From Methylobacterium terrae (GTDB lineage Bacteria > Pseudomonadota > Alphaproteobacteria > Rhizobiales > Beijerinckiaceae), in assembly GCF_003173755.1 (NCBI RefSeq), contig NZ_CP029553.1, forward strand, positions 5,336,001 through 5,400,000: a DNA stretch of 64,000 nucleotides, in the 5' to 3' direction. The position numbers and the translations under genes were made by a program. Each line of letters opens with the position of its first letter. The first letter of the stretch is position 1. A model generated the notes under the pieces. It was not told where the DNA came from and did no database searches. It was given only the letters and a program-made list of their open reading frames with translations. Shown here one piece after another: positions 1 through 8,775 of this stretch.

Positions 1-1
1 C

Positions 2-178
2 GGGGCCCGGGTGGTGGCGACCGGCCAGATGCTCGAGCCCAAGCCCATCGGCCTGTGGTCGCACGATTCCGCGCTGCTGATCGGGGCCGCGGCCCTGCCG
101 GGCCGGCTGCCGGGCTTCGGCACGGCCGTCGCCGACGCTTTCGCGTCGGCCTGGACCAAGGCGAACCCGGCCCGCTGA
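2..178 (+). CDS. C-terminal end of an unrecognised protein (cut by window edge)
   Basis: An open frame enters from the left edge and ends at a TGA, giving 58 residues that finish with the stretch AFASAWTKANPAR. Codon third positions are mostly G or C, as in the real genes here, and a strong hairpin follows, so it is likely the true end of a gene. I do not recognise the family. The visible part is a mixed hydrophobic and small-residue segment with no diagnostic motif. Confidence 0.55.
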   Translation, partial: GARVVATGQMLEPKPIGLWSHDSALLIGAAALPGRLPGFGTAVADAFASAWTKANPAR

Positions 179-252
179 CGCGCCTCACACGATCGCCGAT
201 CGATTGCTTCGCGATGCGGATTTCGGCTTCGCTCATGCGCCGCGCGGGCTGG

Positions 253-292
253 TGATGCGAAGTCCGGACGGGATCTTCCGGACTTCGCATCA
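253..292. terminator. Bidirectional hairpin terminator
   Basis: A perfect 15-bp stem (TGATGCGAAGTCCGG pairing with CCGGACTTCGCATCA) encloses a 10-base loop between two convergent genes. The stop codon of the minus-strand LysR gene (290-292) lies inside the right arm. There is no long T run, but stem length and position fit termination for both genes. Confidence 0.7.
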
Positions 293-1180
293 TTCCTCCG
301 GCGCCCGCAGGTGGGCGACGAAATCCTGGGCGAAGGGGGGCAGGGCGGCGAGATCGCGCAGGCAGATCGTGAGGTCGCGCACCGCCCACGGGTCCTCCAG
401 CGCCACGATGGCGACCGCCATGGTGCGGGCGGCCCGGCGCGCAGTCGTCTCCGGCACGATGCCCAGGCCGACCCGGCACTCGACCAGGCGGCAGACCGCG
501 TCGAAGCCGCGCAGCTGCACCCGCAGGCGCAGGGGCTGGCCGCTGCGCCCGGCCTTCCCCGCGAGGAACCGGGTCAGCGCGCTCGCCCGGTCGAGCCCGA
601 CGAGGTCGTGGCCGAGCACCTCGGTGAAGGTCACCGAGTCCCGGGCGGCCAGCGGATGGTCCCTCGCCACCACCAGGACGAACCGGTCGCGGCGGAACGG
701 ATAGGTCTCGAGGCTACCGGTCTCGACCGTGCCGGCGACGAGGCCGAGATCCGCCGCGCCCTCGGCGACGAGGCCGACGATCTCGTCGGAGAGCCGCTCC
801 TCGATGTCGACGCTCACCCCCGGATGCTCGGCGAGGTAGGCCGAGAGCACCTCGGGCAGGAACTCGGTCAGCGCGTTGGTGTTCGACAGGACGCGGATCT
901 GCCCCGCCGCCCCGCCCGCGAAGGCGGCCAGATCCCCCTGCAGGCGCTCGACGCCCGAGAGGATCTGGCGGGCATGGGCGAGCAGCGTGCGCCCGGCCGG
1001 CGTCGGGGTGACGCCGAGGCGGGCCCGGGTGAGGAGGGCGGCGCCGAGCGAGGCCTCCATGCTGCGGATGCGGTGGCTCGCCGCGGCGAGCGCCAGGTTC
1101 GCGCGGTTCGCCCCGTGGGTGATCGAGCCCGCCTCGACGACGTGGCGGAACAGGCTGAGGTCGACGAGGTCGAAATGCAT
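290..1180 (-). CDS. LysR family transcriptional regulator
   Basis: A 296-residue protein of typical LysR length. Residues 1 to about 65 form the winged helix-turn-helix (FRHVVEAGSITHGANRANLA and the following recognition helix, ending near MEASLG). The rest is the periplasmic-binding-protein-like effector domain, with the usual linker (TPAGRTLLAHARQIL). The start MHFDLVDLSL is chosen because GGGAGG lies just upstream; a longer frame would add 52 unlike residues. The gene points away from sdhC, but it also lies convergent to an unknown gene, so its target cannot be deduced. No effector can be named from sequence. Confidence 0.88.
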   Translation of the reverse strand: MHFDLVDLSLFRHVVEAGSITHGANRANLALAAASHRIRSMEASLGAALLTRARLGVTPTPAGRTLLAHARQILSGVERLQGDLAAFAGGAAGQIRVLSNTNALTEFLPEVLSAYLAEHPGVSVDIEERLSDEIVGLVAEGAADLGLVAGTVETGSLETYPFRRDRFVLVVARDHPLAARDSVTFTEVLGHDLVGLDRASALTRFLAGKAGRSGQPLRLRVQLRGFDAVCRLVECRVGLGIVPETTARRAARTMAVAIVALEDPWAVRDLTICLRDLAALPPFAQDFVAHLRAPEE

Positions 1181-1477
1181 GGCGGCGCCTCCCGGGCGAT
1201 CGACGAGGGGCGGTCGACCGTCCCGAACTCGACCGATCGTTTCGCCGGCCGCGAAGGTAGATCGGGCCGGCCGACGATGACCAGGGCCGGGATCGGCCTT
1301 CGCCGTTCGCGAAGCCTGGGTCAACGAGAACCGCATTGCGAATTGGACGCGTTCCAGGGAAACAGCTTGGGAAGTCTGTCACTCCCGTGCATCCGCGGCC
1401 ACGTTGCGCTCCCGCGGCGGAGCCGTTAGGTGACCCAGTTTAGAGCCGGTACAGACCAGGGAACCCTGAGGATCACG
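1181..1477. promoter_or_regulatory. Intergenic region between lysR and sdhC
   Basis: About 300 bases separate the divergent LysR gene and the sdh operon. They should hold both promoters. I see no open frame worth calling, no clear hairpin and no confident -35/-10 pair. TGAGGAT shortly before the sdhC ATG is a plausible ribosome binding site. Confidence 0.4.
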
Positions 1478-1897
1478 ATGGCGGACACCGCAAGGCCCAC
1501 GAACCCCGCCGGCAGACCGGTCGTCCGACCGCTCTCGCCCCACCTCCAGATCTACCGCTGGACCTGGACCATGGCGATGTCGGTGGCGCACCGCATCACC
1601 GGCGTGGCGCTCTACGGCGGCACGGCTCTGCTGGCGCTCTGGCTCGTGGCGCTCGCCGCCGGCCCCGGCGCCTACGGCCCGGTGGCGTGGTTCTTCGGCT
1701 CGATCCTCGGGCGGCTGATCCTGTTCGTCTACACCTGGATCCTGCTGCACCACATGCTCGGCGGCATCCGCCACCTGGTCTGGGATTTCGGCCACGGCAT
1801 GGAGCCCGGCACCCGCATCGCGATGGCCCGCTTCACCCTGATCGGCTCGGTCGCCCTGACCGTGGTGATCTGGCTCGTCGCCCTGGTGGCCCGCTGA
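1478..1897 (+). CDS. sdhC: Succinate dehydrogenase cytochrome b556 subunit
   Basis: This 139-residue membrane anchor binds haem b and quinone in complex II, in the cytoplasmic membrane. Family motifs are present: SVAHRITG near residue 35 (the Ser and Arg used for quinone binding) and LLHHMLGGIRH near residue 90, which holds the haem-ligand histidine. Three hydrophobic helices follow the pattern of the family. An earlier in-frame start at 1430 would add 16 unlike residues; MADTARPTNPAG is preferred because of the site before it. It is the first gene of sdhCDA-x-y-B, 13 bases upstream of sdhD. Confidence 0.95.
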   Translation: MADTARPTNPAGRPVVRPLSPHLQIYRWTWTMAMSVAHRITGVALYGGTALLALWLVALAAGPGAYGPVAWFFGSILGRLILFVYTWILLHHMLGGIRHLVWDFGHGMEPGTRIAMARFTLIGSVALTVVIWLVALVAR

Positions 1898-1910
1898 AGG
1901 ACGACGCAAG

Positions 1911-2324
1911 ATGGTCGACAACCGCCCCGACATCCGCCCCTCGATCCGCACGCCCCGCGCCCGCATCAGCGGCCTCGGGCCCGCGCATCACGGCACCCGC
2001 GAGTGGTGGATGCACCGCGTCACCGCGGTCTCGAACGTGCCCCTCGTCCTCGCCTTCGTGGTGATCGTCGCCCTGATGGCCGGCCGGCCCTACCCGGAGG
2101 CGGTCGCCCTGGTGTCGCACCCGCTGGTGGCGATCCTGCTGATCCTTGGCGTCCTCTCGGTCACCAACCACATGCGGATGGGTCTGCAGATCGTCATCGA
2201 GGACTACGTCCACGACAAGGGCCTGCGCATCGCCGCGGTCATCGCCAACAACTTCTACTGCGTCGTCGTCGCGGTCGCCTGCCTCTACGCCATCGTGCGC
2301 GTGAGCCTGCGGGCCTTCGCGTAA
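1911..2324 (+). CDS. sdhD: Succinate dehydrogenase hydrophobic membrane anchor subunit
   Basis: A 137-residue protein with three predicted transmembrane helices. The segment [18 protein letters not shown] carries the histidine that acts as the second haem ligand and the Asp-Tyr pair at the quinone site. Together with SdhC it anchors the catalytic SdhA and SdhB to the inner membrane. The N-terminus is unusually rich in Arg and Pro ([17 protein letters not shown]), which is common in alphaproteobacterial SdhD. The spacing to both neighbours is short, which supports co-transcription. Confidence 0.94.
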   Translation: MVDNRPDIRPSIRTPRARISGLGPAHHGTREWWMHRVTAVSNVPLVLAFVVIVALMAGRPYPEAVALVSHPLVAILLILGVLSVTNHMRMGLQIVIEDYVHDKGLRIAAVIANNFYCVVVAVACLYAIVRVSLRAFA

Positions 2325-2346
2325 CGCCAGAACAGGATCACCGTCC

Positions 2347-4173
2347 ATGGCCTCCACCGCTTCCGCCGCGCCGGCCCAGAACGGCAAGGCGTACACCATC
2401 ATCGACCACACCTTCGACGTGGTGATCGTCGGCGCCGGCGGCGCGGGTCTGCGCGCCACCGTCGGCTGCTCGCAGGCGGGCCTGCGCACCGCCTGCATCA
2501 CCAAGGTGTTCCCGACCCGCTCGCACACCGTGGCGGCGCAGGGCGGCATCTCGGCCTCGCTCGGCAACATGGGGCCGGACGACTGGCGCTGGCACATGTA
2601 CGACACCGTGAAGGGGTCGGACTGGCTCGGCGACCAGGACGCGATCGAGTACCTGGTGCGCAACGCCCCGGCCGCGGTCTACGAGCTCGAGCACTGGGGC
2701 GTGCCGTTCTCGCGCACCGCCGAGGGCAAGATCTACCAGCGCCCGTTCGGCGGCATGACCACCGATTACGGCAAGGGCACCGCCCAGCGCACCTGCGCGG
2801 CGGCCGACCGCACCGGCCACGCCATGCTGCACACCCTCTACGGCCAGGCCGTGAAGGCGCAGACCAACTTCTTCATCGAGTACTTCGCCCTCGACCTGAT
2901 CATGGACGAGGAGGGGCGCTGCCGCGGCGTCATCGCCATCGACCAGGCGACCGGCGAGATCCACCGCTTCCGCGCCGGCATGACGGTGCTGGCCACCGGC
3001 GGCTACGGCCGGGCCTACTTCTCGGCGACCTCGGCCCATACCTGCACCGGCGACGGCAACGCGATGGTGCTGCGGGCGGGCCTCGCGCTCGAGGACATGG
3101 AGTTCGTCCAGTTCCACCCGACCGGCATCTACGGCGCCGGCTGCCTCATCACGGAAGGCTCGCGCGGCGAGGGCGGCTACCTCACCAACTCCGAGGGTGA
3201 GCGCTTCATGGAGCGCTACGCTCCCTCGGCCAAGGACCTCGCCTCCCGCGACGTGGTCTCGCGCTCCATGACCATGGAGATCCGCGCCGGCCGCGGCGTC
3301 GGCAAGAGCAAGGACCACATCTTCCTCCACCTCGACCACCTCGACCCGAAGATCCTGCACGAGCGCCTGCCCGGCATCTCGGAGAGCGCGAAGATCTTCG
3401 CCGGCGTCGACGTGACCAAGGAGCCGATCCCGGTCATCCCGACCGTCCACTACAACATGGGCGGCATCCCGACGAACTACCACGGCGAGGTGCTGACCCT
3501 GAAGAACGGCAACCCCGACCACGTGGTGCCGGGCCTGATGGCGATCGGCGAGGCGGCCTGCGTCTCGGTCCACGGCGCCAATCGCCTCGGCTCGAACTCG
3601 CTCATCGACCTCGTGGTGTTCGGCCGCGCCGCGGGCCTGCGCTGCGCCGAGACGGTGGAGAAGGGCGGCCGCCTGCCGGAGCTGCCGAAGGACTCCGCCG
3701 ACAAGGCGCTCGGCCGCCTCGACCGCTTCCGCTACGCCAACGGCGGCACGCCGACGGCGGAGCTGCGCCTCGAGATGCAGAAGACGATGCAGAACAACTG
3801 CGCCGTGTTCCGCACCGGCGAGGTGCTGGAGGAGGGCAAGGGCCTGATCCACAAGGTCTGGGCCGGCGCCGACGACGTGAAGGTGACCGACCGCTCGCTC
3901 GTGTGGAACACCGACCTGCTCGAGACCCTGGAATTCGACAACCTGATCGGCCAGGCCGTCGTCACCATGGAATCGGCCGCCAACCGGACCGAGTCGCGCG
4001 GCGCGCATGCCCGCGAGGACTTCCCGGACCGCGACGACAAGCAGTGGATGAAGCACACGCTCGCCTGGCTCGACCCCGACGCCCGCAAGGTCGCGATCGA
4101 TTACCGGCCGGTCCACACCTACACGATGTCGAACGACATCGCGTATATCGAGCCGAAGGCGCGCGTGTACTGA
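2347..4173 (+). CDS. sdhA: Succinate dehydrogenase flavoprotein subunit
   Basis: A 608-residue catalytic subunit that oxidises succinate to fumarate. FAD-binding motif [13 protein letters not shown] lies near residue 28. The histidine that takes covalent FAD is in [11 protein letters not shown]. The active-site arginine regions [11 protein letters not shown] and [19 protein letters not shown] are intact. The C-terminal domain ends with [23 protein letters not shown], a typical SdhA end. Length matches the family. It is separated from its partner sdhB by two toxin-antitoxin-like genes, which is not the usual alphaproteobacterial order. Confidence 0.97.
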   Translation: MASTASAAPAQNGKAYTIIDHTFDVVIVGAGGAGLRATVGCSQAGLRTACITKVFPTRSHTVAAQGGISASLGNMGPDDWRWHMYDTVKGSDWLGDQDAIEYLVRNAPAAVYELEHWGVPFSRTAEGKIYQRPFGGMTTDYGKGTAQRTCAAADRTGHAMLHTLYGQAVKAQTNFFIEYFALDLIMDEEGRCRGVIAIDQATGEIHRFRAGMTVLATGGYGRAYFSATSAHTCTGDGNAMVLRAGLALEDMEFVQFHPTGIYGAGCLITEGSRGEGGYLTNSEGERFMERYAPSAKDLASRDVVSRSMTMEIRAGRGVGKSKDHIFLHLDHLDPKILHERLPGISESAKIFAGVDVTKEPIPVIPTVHYNMGGIPTNYHGEVLTLKNGNPDHVVPGLMAIGEAACVSVHGANRLGSNSLIDLVVFGRAAGLRCAETVEKGGRLPELPKDSADKALGRLDRFRYANGGTPTAELRLEMQKTMQNNCAVFRTGEVLEEGKGLIHKVWAGADDVKVTDRSLVWNTDLLETLEFDNLIGQAVVTMESAANRTESRGAHAREDFPDRDDKQWMKHTLAWLDPDARKVAIDYRPVHTYTMSNDIAYIEPKARVY

Positions 4174-4192
4174 GGCCACGTTGGAGGGATCG

Positions 4193-4426
4193 ATGACCGA
4201 GTTCCCCCGGATCACCCGCGACCCGGCCGTCATGGCCGGGAAAGCCTGCATCCGCGGCAAGCGGGTGACGGTCGCGATGATCCTGGGGAATCTGGGCGAA
4301 GGCGTCGGCATCGACGAGTTGCTGGCGGCCTATCCCTACCTCGAGCGCGAGGACGTGCTCGAGGCTCTCCGCTACGCGGCCTGGATGGCGCAGGAGCGCG
4401 AGATCGGTCTCGAGCCGGCGGCGTGA
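4193..4426 (+). CDS. DUF433 family protein, putative antitoxin
   Basis: A 77-residue protein with the DUF433 pattern: an N-terminal strand region (RITRDPAVMAGKACIRGKRV) followed by a three-helix part (MILGNLGEGVGIDELLAAYP, then LEREDVLEALRYAAW). DUF433 proteins are predicted DNA-binding antitoxins paired with PIN-like proteins. The ATG is used because TTGGAGGG sits ten bases before it; the TTG in that site is in frame but is more likely part of the ribosome binding site. It lies 19 bases after sdhA and overlaps the next gene by four bases, so the pair is translationally coupled inside the sdh operon. Confidence 0.85.
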   Translation: MTEFPRITRDPAVMAGKACIRGKRVTVAMILGNLGEGVGIDELLAAYPYLEREDVLEALRYAAWMAQEREIGLEPAA

Positions 4427-4803
4427 GGATCGTGGTCGACATGAACCTTACCCCCGCCTGGGTTCCGTATCTCGCGAACCTCGGGCACGACGCGGTCCAC
4501 TGGTCGGAGATGGGGGCGGAGGACGCGCCCGACACCGACATCATCGATTGGGCGCGGACGCACGGCCGCGCCGTCATGACGGCCGATCTCGATTTCGGGA
4601 TTGCCCTGGCGCGGTCGGATGCGACCGCGCCGAGCGTCATCCAGCTCCGCACGGGAACCACGCTGCCCGGGCGCATCGGCCCCCTCGTCGCCCGCGCGAT
4701 CGACGGGGCGCGGGCGGACCTCCTCGCCGGAGCCCTCCTCACCATCGAGACCGGACGGGTGCGAATGCGTCCCCTCGGGCTCGACCGCACCGATCAGGCA
4801 TAG
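4423..4803 (+). CDS. DUF5615 family PIN-like protein, putative toxin
   Basis: A 126-residue protein. It starts [13 protein letters not shown] and has acidic residues at D6, D55 and D57 (TADLDFG), the arrangement expected of Mut7-C/DUF5615 PIN-like RNase folds. It begins with GTG inside the GTGA overlap with the DUF433 gene, the classical antitoxin-toxin layout. It ends four bases before sdhB. Nuclease activity is inferred from the family, not shown. It is likely transcribed with succinate dehydrogenase from the sdhC promoter, unless there is an internal one I cannot see. Confidence 0.83.
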   Translation: MRIVVDMNLTPAWVPYLANLGHDAVHWSEMGAEDAPDTDIIDWARTHGRAVMTADLDFGIALARSDATAPSVIQLRTGTTLPGRIGPLVARAIDGARADLLAGALLTIETGRVRMRPLGLDRTDQA

Positions 4804-4807
4804 ACAG

Positions 4808-5590
4808 ATGGCCCAGTTCAACCTCCCCAAAGGCTCCCAGTACACCGAGGGCAAGACCTGGCCGAAGCCGGTCGGCGCCAAGAACGTCCAGGAGTTCCGG
4901 ATCTACCGCTGGAACCAGGACGACGGTGCCAACCCGCGGATCGACACTTACTACGTCGATCGCGACGATTGCGGCCCGATGGTCCTCGACGCGCTGCTCT
5001 GGATCAAGAACAAGGTCGACGCGACCCTGACCTTCCGGCGCTCGTGCCGCGAGGGCATCTGCGGCTCCTGCGCCATGAACATCATGGGGCAGAACACGCT
5101 GGCCTGCACGCTCGGCATCGACGACTGCAAGTCGAACCAGGTCAAGATCTACCCGCTGCCGCACATGCCGGTGCTGAAGGACCTGGTGCCGGATCTCACC
5201 GCGTTCTTCGCCCAGCACGCGGCGATCGAGCCGTGGCTGCAGACCGAGACGCCCTCGCCCGAGAAGGAGTGGCAGCAGACCCCCGAGGACCGCGCGCGGC
5301 TCGACGGGCTCTACGAGTGCATCCTGTGCGCCTGCTGCACCACCTCGTGCCCGAGCTACTGGTGGAACGGCGACCGCTTCCTCGGCCCGGCGGCCCTGCT
5401 CCAGGCCTATCGCTGGCTGATCGACAGCCGCGACGAGCATACCGGCGAGCGCCTCGACGGGCTGCACGACCCGTTCCGGCTCTATCGCTGCCACACCATC
5501 ATGAACTGCGCCAATACCTGCCCGAAGGGCCTGAACCCGGCGAAGGCCATCGCCGAGATCAAGAAGATGATGGTCGCTCGCGAGGTCTGA
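4808..5590 (+). CDS. sdhB: Succinate dehydrogenase iron-sulfur subunit
   Basis: This 260-residue subunit passes electrons from FAD to quinone. The [2Fe-2S] ligands are C80, C85, C88 and C100 ([10 protein letters not shown], then LAC). The [4Fe-4S] and [3Fe-4S] clusters are built from [13 protein letters not shown] and [17 protein letters not shown]. The start [16 protein letters not shown] is a standard alphaproteobacterial SdhB start; the longer upstream frame reads through the toxin-like gene in another frame. It is the last gene of the operon and is followed by a terminator. Confidence 0.97.
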   Translation: MAQFNLPKGSQYTEGKTWPKPVGAKNVQEFRIYRWNQDDGANPRIDTYYVDRDDCGPMVLDALLWIKNKVDATLTFRRSCREGICGSCAMNIMGQNTLACTLGIDDCKSNQVKIYPLPHMPVLKDLVPDLTAFFAQHAAIEPWLQTETPSPEKEWQQTPEDRARLDGLYECILCACCTTSCPSYWWNGDRFLGPAALLQAYRWLIDSRDEHTGERLDGLHDPFRLYRCHTIMNCANTCPKGLNPAKAIAEIKKMMVAREV

Positions 5591-5649
5591 TCCACCTCGC
5601 AGACCCTCTCCGGTGCGGCCGACTGGGTCCTGTCGGCCACACCCCCTCG

Positions 5650-5672
5650 AAAAGGCGCCTCCGGGCGCCTTT
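5650..5672 (+). terminator. Rho-independent-type terminator of the sdh operon
   Basis: AAAGGCGCC pairs perfectly with GGCGCCTTT around a TCCG loop, about 60 bases after the sdhB stop. The descending arm ends in TTT followed by GTCGTT, which is a reasonable terminator for such GC-rich DNA. Confidence 0.75.
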
Positions 5673-5806
5673 GTCGTTGGGGAAACCCCTGCGCGCGCCT
5701 TCGCGGGATCGTATTTCGCGGGGATCACCGATCCCCGACGATCGCCGCCCGCCCCAAGGCCCTCCACCCCAAGGCCCCCCACTCCAAGGCCCCGCAGGAC
5801 CCCTCG

Positions 5807-6424
5807 ATGCCGCGCCAGATCCTCTGCACCGTCGCCGCCCTGGCCCTCGCCGCGAGCGCCGGCGCCTGCTCCTCGTCGCGCTTCGACACCGGGGGAATCG
5901 GCGCCTCGACGCGCCCGGCGCCGCGCGTCGCCCGGCCGCTGCCGCCGGAGGAGCCGGATCTCGGCCCCGGCCTGTCCTCCGGCCCGGTGACCTCGGCCCC
6001 GCTGGCGCCGCCGCCCGGCGCCGCGGCGGTACCCGGCCCGGTCGTCGCCAACCCGTCCGGCCCGATCATGGCGGAGGCGAGCCCCCCGCCGGTGCAGCAG
6101 CAGGCCGCCATCGCCCCGCCGCCACCCCCGGTGGTCGCGAGCGGCGGACGCTCCGCGGTCGTCGGCGGCTGGACCGCCAAGGACGCCACCGGCGCGAGCT
6201 GCCGGGTCAGCCTGGCGAGCACGCCCGCCCTCGACCTCTACAAGGCGTCGTCCACGGGTTGCGCCAACAAGGACCTCGCCAAGGTCACGGCCTGGGATTT
6301 TCGCGACGGCGAGGTCTACCTCTACCAGCCCGGCGGCACGGTCGCGGCGCGCCTGCGCCCGGCGGGCGGCGCCATGGATGGCGCCCTGTCGAAGTCCGGC
6401 GCGCCGCTCGCAATGGTGCGCTGA
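5807..6424 (+). CDS. Omp19-like AprI/Inh family protease-inhibitor lipoprotein
   Basis: A 205-residue secreted protein. It has an N-terminal signal with a possible lipobox ending at C21 (ASAGAC), a long Pro/Ala-rich linker to about residue 115, and a C-terminal beta-barrel domain that starts VVGGWTAKDATGASCRVSL. This domain resembles the AprI/Inh inhibitor fold and the Brucella Omp19 lipoprotein, with the conserved GxW and two cysteines. The likely role is an outer-membrane-anchored inhibitor of host or self proteases, by family. It stands alone between the sdh terminator and a convergent gene. Just upstream, 5752-5800 holds imperfect repeats of CCCCAAGGCCC. Confidence 0.8.
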   Translation: MPRQILCTVAALALAASAGACSSSRFDTGGIGASTRPAPRVARPLPPEEPDLGPGLSSGPVTSAPLAPPPGAAAVPGPVVANPSGPIMAEASPPPVQQQAAIAPPPPPVVASGGRSAVVGGWTAKDATGASCRVSLASTPALDLYKASSTGCANKDLAKVTAWDFRDGEVYLYQPGGTVAARLRPAGGAMDGALSKSGAPLAMVR

Positions 6425-6439
6425 CCCGATCGTCGGCCA

Positions 6440-7834
6440 TCACTCGGCAGCACTGAGCCGGAAGGCCTGGCGGCGAGGCGCCTCCGCCTCGCCAGCCGAG
6501 GGCCCGCCGGCCATCCGGCGGCAATCCGCGATGGTGGAGCGGGCGGTCTCGATCGCGATCATCACCGCCGCCATGGTGCGGGTGTCGGTCTCGCGCTCGC
6601 GGGTGTAGCGCACCACGTCGGCGGCGAGCGCATCGACCTCGCCGGTCAGCGTGTCGAGGCCGGCGGGATCCGCCCGGCGCGCCTCCGCCAGGATCTCCAG
6701 CAGGCGGTCCATCACCACGTCGATGCGCTCGCGCCGCAGGCGGCGCAGGCGCTGGCGCAGCCAGGCGAGCGCCGAGCCGAAGCCGCCGCCGAGCACCGCC
6801 AGCAGGTACACCCAGTCGCCGTAGCGCTCGATGAAGCCCTGCTGCTCGCGCTCGAAGTAGTCGATGGCGCCGGGATGGATCGGCAGGCGCGCGCTCGTCG
6901 CCTCGGCGGTGGTCTCGTAGGCGGGCGCCGCGACGTAATCCGCCGCCGGCGTCGCGTCGGAGAGGCGCGAGCGCAATTCGAACAGGTGCTGGGTCACGTC
7001 CGCCGCCACGGTGCGGCTCATCGAGGCCTTGGCCATCAGCCGGTAGGAGGCGCCGATGGTCTTCACCTCGTCCTCCGGCACCTTCGGGCTGCCGCCGAAC
7101 AGGCCGGCCGGCACCGTCACCGCCTGGAGCCGGGGCAGGCGCTCGATGATCGCCGGCCCGTCCTCGACGCCGACGAAATCGACCTTGCGGGTCCGGCTCG
7201 CCGCCTGGACGGTGCCGACGAGGCGCAACGCCATCGGGGCGGCCGGGGCGATCACCGCCACCACCGCGTCGATGCGCTTGCTCGCGAAGGCCTGGGGCAG
7301 ATCCTCCTCGGCCAGCGGCACCAGCCGCACCTGCCCCGCGGCGATCGGGCCCGTGCCGCCCTCCTGCAGGGTGAGGCCGTAGTAGCTCATCAGGCTCTTG
7401 AGCAGCCACAGATCCGCGTCGCGGTGAGCGACGATGCCGAGGCGCTTGCGGGCGAGCCCCGGGAAGGTGGTGATGCCAGAGGGCGCCGGCGAGGCGATCA
7501 GCATCGCCTGGTCGCGCAGGATCGCCAGCGTCAGGCCGTTCGCCGGCAGGTCGACGTCGGGCCGCACCACCGCGAGGTCGGCCCGTCCCTGCTCGAGCGC
7601 CCTCGCGCTCTCGCGCACGTCGTCGAAGGGCAGGATCTTGAGGCGCACGCCCTTGTGGGCGCTCTTCAGAGCTTCCGCGTAGGCGCGGATCAGCGCCGGC
7701 TCGGTGCCGTCCCGCGGCGCCACCGCGATGGTCAGCGTGGTCGCCTGCAGGAGGTACAGGGCCACCGCCGCCGCGACGGTCAGCACCAGGCTGGTGACCA
7801 GGAAGATGCGCTCGGGCCGGAACGCTGTCGTCAT
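6440..7834 (-). CDS. TAXI family TRAP transporter solute-binding protein
   Basis: A 464-residue protein with an N-terminal membrane helix (residues about 9 to 30, IFLVTSLVLTVAAAVALYLL). A binding-protein domain follows, with the TAXI features TLTIAVAPRDGTEPALIRAY and later LGIVAHRDADLWLLKSLMSYY. A second hydrophobic segment near residue 345 (WVYLLAVLGGGFGSALAWL) leads into a cytoplasmic helical tail. TAXI proteins normally feed fused-permease TRAP transporters. No permease gene is nearby, and the two membrane anchors with a cytoplasmic tail suggest a sensor-like role instead. The start MTTAFRPERIF is chosen over a longer antisense-like frame. Confidence 0.8.
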   Translation of the reverse strand: MTTAFRPERIFLVTSLVLTVAAAVALYLLQATTLTIAVAPRDGTEPALIRAYAEALKSAHKGVRLKILPFDDVRESARALEQGRADLAVVRPDVDLPANGLTLAILRDQAMLIASPAPSGITTFPGLARKRLGIVAHRDADLWLLKSLMSYYGLTLQEGGTGPIAAGQVRLVPLAEEDLPQAFASKRIDAVVAVIAPAAPMALRLVGTVQAASRTRKVDFVGVEDGPAIIERLPRLQAVTVPAGLFGGSPKVPEDEVKTIGASYRLMAKASMSRTVAADVTQHLFELRSRLSDATPAADYVAAPAYETTAEATSARLPIHPGAIDYFEREQQGFIERYGDWVYLLAVLGGGFGSALAWLRQRLRRLRRERIDVVMDRLLEILAEARRADPAGLDTLTGEVDALAADVVRYTRERETDTRTMAAVMIAIETARSTIADCRRMAGGPSAGEAEAPRRQAFRLSAAE

Positions 7835-7944
7835 CGCGCGGACGAGCCCTCCCTCGGGAGCGGAGCCTTTGCGGCTCCGACCAGAGCTAACGGAGAGGAG
7901 GCGGTCCGGGTTGCGCAGCCTGCATGTCGCAGCGGAACCGGTGG

Positions 7945-8754
7945 TTAAAGCTCCAGTTCCACCGTCACCGGCACGTGGTCGGACGGCTTCTCCCAGGCGC
8001 GGGCGTGGCGCGCGACGGTGACGGATCTCACCGTGCCGGCGAGGTCCGGCGTGACCCAGATGTGGTCGAGGCGCCGTCCCTTGTCGGCGGCGGCCCAGTC
8101 GGGGGAGCGGTAGCTCCACCAGGTGTAGATCTTCTCCGGCGGCGGGCGCAGGTGGCGCATCGTGTCGATCCAGCCGGCCTCGCCGCGAAGGGTCTCCAGG
8201 CGCTCGGTCTCGATCGGGGTGTGGCTGACCACGTCGAGGAGCTGCTTGTGCGACCAGACGTCGTGCTCGAGCGGCGCCACGTTGAGGTCGCCGACGAGGA
8301 TCGCCGGGCCGGAGGGGCGCCGCCCGCCCCAGGCGCGCAGCTCGTCCATGAAGGAGAGCTTGTGGGCGAACTTGTCGTTGAGCTTGGCGTCCGGCACGTC
8401 GCCGCCGGCCGGCACGTAGAAGTCGTGGACGGCGATGCCGGCGGCCGCTCCCGCCTCGGGCCCGAGCACCGCCGAGATGTGGCGCGCGTCCTGGCGCTCG
8501 CAGAAGCTCATCACCTCGCGGGTGACGAGCGGCAGCCGCGAGAGGATCGCGACGCCGTTATAGCCCTTCTGCCCGGCGAAGACGATGTGGGGATAGCCGA
8601 AGCCCTGCAATTCCTTGAGCGGGAAGCGGTCGTCCGGGCACTTGGTCTCCTGGAGGCAGAGCACGTCGGGCTTCGCCTCGTCGAGGAAGCGGCGCACGAG
8701 GTCGATGCGCAGGCGGACCGAGTTGATGTTCCAGGTGCTGACGGTGAGGCGCAA
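7945..8754 (-). CDS. xthA: Exodeoxyribonuclease III
   Basis: A 269-residue AP endonuclease/exonuclease of the base-excision pathway. Motifs are in order: STWNINSVR (metal and DNA contacts), LQETKCPDDRFP with catalytic E36, HDFYVPAGGD, ILVGDLNVAP (catalytic Asp and Asn), and the C-terminal SDHVPV with the active histidine. The frame opens with TTG: MRLTVSTWNINS matches the usual start of the family, and no ATG lies in a suitable place. It is transcribed in the same direction as lolA, 21 bases downstream of it. Confidence 0.95.
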   Translation of the reverse strand: MRLTVSTWNINSVRLRIDLVRRFLDEAKPDVLCLQETKCPDDRFPLKELQGFGYPHIVFAGQKGYNGVAILSRLPLVTREVMSFCERQDARHISAVLGPEAGAAAGIAVHDFYVPAGGDVPDAKLNDKFAHKLSFMDELRAWGGRRPSGPAILVGDLNVAPLEHDVWSHKQLLDVVSHTPIETERLETLRGEAGWIDTMRHLRPPPEKIYTWWSYRSPDWAAADKGRRLDHIWVTPDLAGTVRSVTVARHARAWEKPSDHVPVTVELEL

Positions 8755-8775
8755 CGGTCGGGTACTCGCGAGAAA

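Noticed and set aside
2338..4311. 657-codon frame on the minus strand opposite sdhA
   Set aside because: SdhA is fully conserved on the plus strand; the antisense frame has no recognisable motif.
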